Source: JAJZRV01 sp027442615
GTDB taxonomy: Bacteria; Pseudomonadota; Gammaproteobacteria; Burkholderiales; Ferrovaceae
Assembly: GCA_027442615.1 (NCBI GenBank)
Contig: DAIBBI010000037.1
Coordinates: 1 to 64,000 of the forward strand
Reading direction: 5' to 3'
Length of the DNA: 64,000 nt
Both the position numbers and the translations under genes were made by a program. The notes below the pieces were generated by a model. It was not told the origin of the DNA, searched no databases, and was given only the letters and a program-made list of their open reading frames with translations. Positions 61,890 through 64,000 of the stretch are shown piece by piece. Within the stretch, counting starts at the first letter, position 1, and each line of letters starts with the position of its first letter.

Positions 61890-62534
61890 CTAGCCGCGAT
61901 TGAAGAACTCCCGGCGGCTGCGCAGATTGCCGATGCGTTCCAGGAGCAGGTCAAAGTCCTTGGGCTGGTCCACAAAATTCAGGTTTTCGCTGTTGATGAT
62001 GAGCAGCGGCGAGGCGTCGTAATTGTGGAAGTATTCCGCGTACATGTCGGCCACCTCGCGCAGGTAACGCTCCGAGATGGGGCGCTCCACCGTCCAGCCG
62101 CGCCGGCGCACCCGCTCCACCAGCACGTCGGCCGGGGCCTGCAGGTAGATGACGAGATCTGGCGTCGCCGTGCGTGGCTGCAGGAACTGGTACATGCGCT
62201 GGTACAGGTCGAACTCGTCGTCGGCGAGGTTCATGCGCGCAAACAGCACGTCCTTGTCCAGCAGGAAGTCCGCCACCGTGGGGCTGTCAAACAGGTCGCG
62301 CTGCTTGAGCTCGCCCGCCTGCAGGGCGCGCTGGAACAAAAAGAACATCTGGGTGGCGAAGGCATAGCGTTCCGGCGTGCGATAAAAGCGTTCCAGAAAC
62401 GGGTTGGACTGGGCGTCTTCCAGCATCAGGTGCGCCGAGAGGCGCGAGGCCAGAAGCCGTGCCAGGCTCGTCTTGCCCACGGCAATGGGGCCTTCCACCA
62501 CGATGTAGCGGTATTTCTCAGCCAGCTGCGTCAA
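61890..62534 (-). CDS. Deoxynucleoside kinase
   Basis: The 214-residue P-loop kinase (GPIAVGKTS) has the deoxyadenosine/deoxyguanosine kinase pattern with EDAQSNPFLERFY, an ERPISERYL arginine-rich motif and a C-terminal lid region. It phosphorylates deoxynucleosides for salvage; the preferred base is not clear. The TTG start at 62534 overlaps the folK stop and has AAGGGGA about 7 bases upstream. The pcnB-folK-deoxynucleoside kinase order is common in betaproteobacteria. Confidence 0.88.
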   Translation of the reverse strand: MTQLAEKYRYIVVEGPIAVGKTSLARLLASRLSAHLMLEDAQSNPFLERFYRTPERYAFATQMFFLFQRALQAGELKQRDLFDSPTVADFLLDKDVLFARMNLADDEFDLYQRMYQFLQPRTATPDLVIYLQAPADVLVERVRRRGWTVERPISERYLREVADMYAEYFHNYDASPLLIINSENLNFVDQPKDFDLLLERIGNLRSRREFFNRG

Positions 62535-63025
62535 GGCGCGTCCCCTTCCAGCGGCATAACCCGCTGGTCGGCGCATTGGGCCAGCAACGCCGCTATGGAG
62601 CCTTGCCCCGGAATGTCGAGATCGGGGGCAAGCTCCTGCAGCGGACGCAGTACAAAGGCCCGACTGCCCATGCGAGGATGCGGTACGGTCAGGCGCGGGG
62701 TGGCGATCTGCTCGGCATCGTACATCAGGATGTCAAGGTCGAGTGTGCGTGGTGCATTGGGAAATTCGCGGCGCCGTCCGTGGCGCACTTCGATGGCGAG
62801 CAGGGCGTCGAGCAGCGCCTCGGGGCTGAGGTCGGTGCTGATGCGGGCCACCGCATTCACGAAGTCGGGCTGGTCGAGATAGCCCATGGGCGCGCTGCGG
62901 TACAGGCGCGAGCGCGCCGTCAGGCGGCTGTGGGGCAGTGCCGAGAGTTCGTCAAAGCCCCGGGCGAGATGGCCTTCAGGGTCCTGCAGGTTGCCGCCCA
63001 GCCCGATGTAGGCCGTGCTGCTCAT
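62531..63025 (-). CDS. folK: HPPK, 6-hydroxymethyl-dihydropterin pyrophosphokinase
   Basis: FolK transfers pyrophosphate from ATP to 6-hydroxymethyldihydropterin in folate synthesis. The 164-residue protein has AYIGLGGNLQDP, the signature RPRTLDLDILMYD-like segment (NAPRTLDLDILMY) and PHPRM. The start at 63025 overlaps the pcnB stop as ATGA. Confidence 0.94.
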   Translation of the reverse strand: MSSTAYIGLGGNLQDPEGHLARGFDELSALPHSRLTARSRLYRSAPMGYLDQPDFVNAVARISTDLSPEALLDALLAIEVRHGRRREFPNAPRTLDLDILMYDAEQIATPRLTVPHPRMGSRAFVLRPLQELAPDLDIPGQGSIAALLAQCADQRVMPLEGDAP

Positions 63026-64000
63026 CGGCGCCCCCGGCGGCGGCCGCCACGCTTGGGCTTTTCTTCCACCACCAGCATGGCCTCGCGCTCTTCGTGACTG
63101 ACCTGCTGAAAATCCGTCCACCAGTCGGCAATGGCCTCGTCCAGCTCGCCGCTGTCGGCGCGCAACAGCATGAAGTCATAGGCGGCACGAAACCGGGGAT
63201 GCTCCAGCAGGCGAAAGGGGCGCTGTCCCCCGCGGAGTTCAAAGCGCGGCTGCAGGCTCCAGATCTCCTTCATGACCGCATCGTAGCGCCGCGGGATGGC
63301 GAGCTTCTTGCGCTGCGCCTCCAGGATGTCGGACATGGCCTCGAAGAGTGCCGGCATGGGGCGCTCGCCTGCTGCCTGGCGCTTTTTCCAGGCGTCCAGC
63401 ACCGGATGCCACAGCAGGCTGGCAAACAAAAATCCCGGGGACACCGGCTTGTCCTCGCGCACGCGGCGGTCGGTGTTTTCCAGGGACTGGCGGATGAATT
63501 TTTCGCCCTGAGGCTGGTCCAGGATCAGGTCGAGCAGCGGCAGCAGGTCGTGGTGCAGGCCTTCGGCGCGCAGGCGCGCCACGCACGCATGGGCATGGCC
63601 AGAGAGCAACAGCTTCAGGATTTCGTCGAACAGGCGCGACTCGGGCACATTGAGCAGCAGGTCGGCCAGTTCACGAATCGGTGCCTGGGTGGCTCGGTCC
63701 AGTTCAAGCCCCAGCTTGGCCGAAAAGCGCACGGCGCGCAGCATGCGCACCGGATCTTCGCGGTAGCGCGTGGCGGGATCTCCGATCATGGCCAGGCGCT
63801 TGGCGTGCACGTCGGCCACGCCGTGAAAGTAATCCAGTACCTCGTTTTTGATGGGGTCGTAGTACAGGGCGTTGACGGTGAAGTCGCGCCGCGCGGCATC
63901 CTCCTCGATGGTGCCGAACACGTTGTCGCGCGTGATGCGGCCATGCTCGTCGGTTTGCTGGCGCTCGTCCTCGCGCGCAGAGCCCCGAAAGGTGGTGACT
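63022..64000 (-). CDS. pcnB: Poly(A) polymerase I (5' part beyond window)
   Basis: The gene runs in from beyond base 64000 and is read on the minus strand; about 325 codons are present. The polymerase core end (RITRDNVFGTIEEDAARRDF, VNALYYDP) and the RNA-binding and basic C-terminus (KPKRGGRRRGRR) match PcnB rather than the CCA-adding enzyme. It adds poly(A) tails that hasten RNA decay. The N-terminal nucleotidyltransferase motif (GGxVRD) lies outside the window. It overlaps folK. Confidence 0.93.
   Translation of the reverse strand, partial: VTTFRGSAREDERQQTDEHGRITRDNVFGTIEEDAARRDFTVNALYYDPIKNEVLDYFHGVADVHAKRLAMIGDPATRYREDPVRMLRAVRFSAKLGLELDRATQAPIRELADLLLNVPESRLFDEILKLLLSGHAHACVARLRAEGLHHDLLPLLDLILDQPQGEKFIRQSLENTDRRVREDKPVSPGFLFASLLWHPVLDAWKKRQAAGERPMPALFEAMSDILEAQRKKLAIPRRYDAVMKEIWSLQPRFELRGGQRPFRLLEHPRFRAAYDFMLLRADSGELDEAIADWWTDFQQVSHEEREAMLVVEEKPKRGGRRRGRR

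Overview
The window is a gene-dense, high-GC piece of a betaproteobacterial chromosome. This rests on gene order and protein families (rseP-bamA-skp-lpxD-fabZ-lpxA-lpxB-rnhB, ppsR/ppsA, rpfE-recJ-prfB-lysS, pcnB-folK), not on a marker gene. The PHA genes and the CbbR-type regulator suggest a metabolically flexible, perhaps C1-using organism. No rRNA, tRNA, CRISPR array, transposase or prophage was seen.

Layout. 1-7695 (+): envelope biogenesis (end of rseP, bamA, skp, lipid A genes), then rnhB and a SpoU methyltransferase. 7692-10958: the divergent PEP-synthase pair ppsR/ppsA. 10856-21018: an accessory block centred on oxalate. It holds an M20 amidohydrolase, a tartronate semialdehyde reductase, a CbbR-type LysR regulator, a PanE-family reductase, an oxalate/formate (OxlT-type) antiporter, a TSUP permease, formyl-CoA:oxalate CoA-transferase (Frc), a stand-alone 10-formyl-THF-hydrolase-type formyltransferase and an FNR-type regulator. 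21107-25233: pyrG-kdsA-eno-ftsB. 25250-28617: bamD, rluD, pgeF and a ZIP metal transporter. 28631-35197: polyhydroxyalkanoate genes (phaC, phaB, phasin, phaR, thiolase) with rimO embedded. 35194-47103: rpfE-like, recJ, prfB (programmed frameshift), lysS, lolC, lolD, comEC, relA. 47108-48877 (-): esterase, mog, darP. 48928-60785 (+): pmbA, nrdR, ribD-ribE-ribBA-ribH-nusB-thiL-pgpA-cinA, then recA-recX-alaS behind a LexA box. 60789-64000 (-): DUF465 protein, panC, deoxynucleoside kinase, folK, pcnB (cut by the window end).

Most interesting region: 12.2-21.0 kb looks like an oxalate uptake and assimilation locus. A working model is: OxlT imports oxalate; Frc makes oxalyl-CoA; the PanE-family enzyme may reduce it to glyoxylate, as PanE2 does in Methylobacterium extorquens; and the GlxR-type reductase would complete the glycerate pathway. 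The neighbouring folate-type formyltransferase may handle the formyl branch. Oxalyl-CoA decarboxylase and glyoxylate carboligase are not in the window. An FNR-type regulator with an ExxSR recognition helix closes the block, and a TTGAT-N4-ATCAT box lies upstream of the antiporter.

Other notable items are GGGGACAGACCCC palindromes (REP-like) inside comEC and at the start of the rpfE-like gene, a 22-bp-spaced direct repeat between phasin and phaR, a self-complementary -10 element shared by two divergent genes with a nearly leaderless transcript, and a 103-bp convergent overlap of ppsA with the M20 gene.
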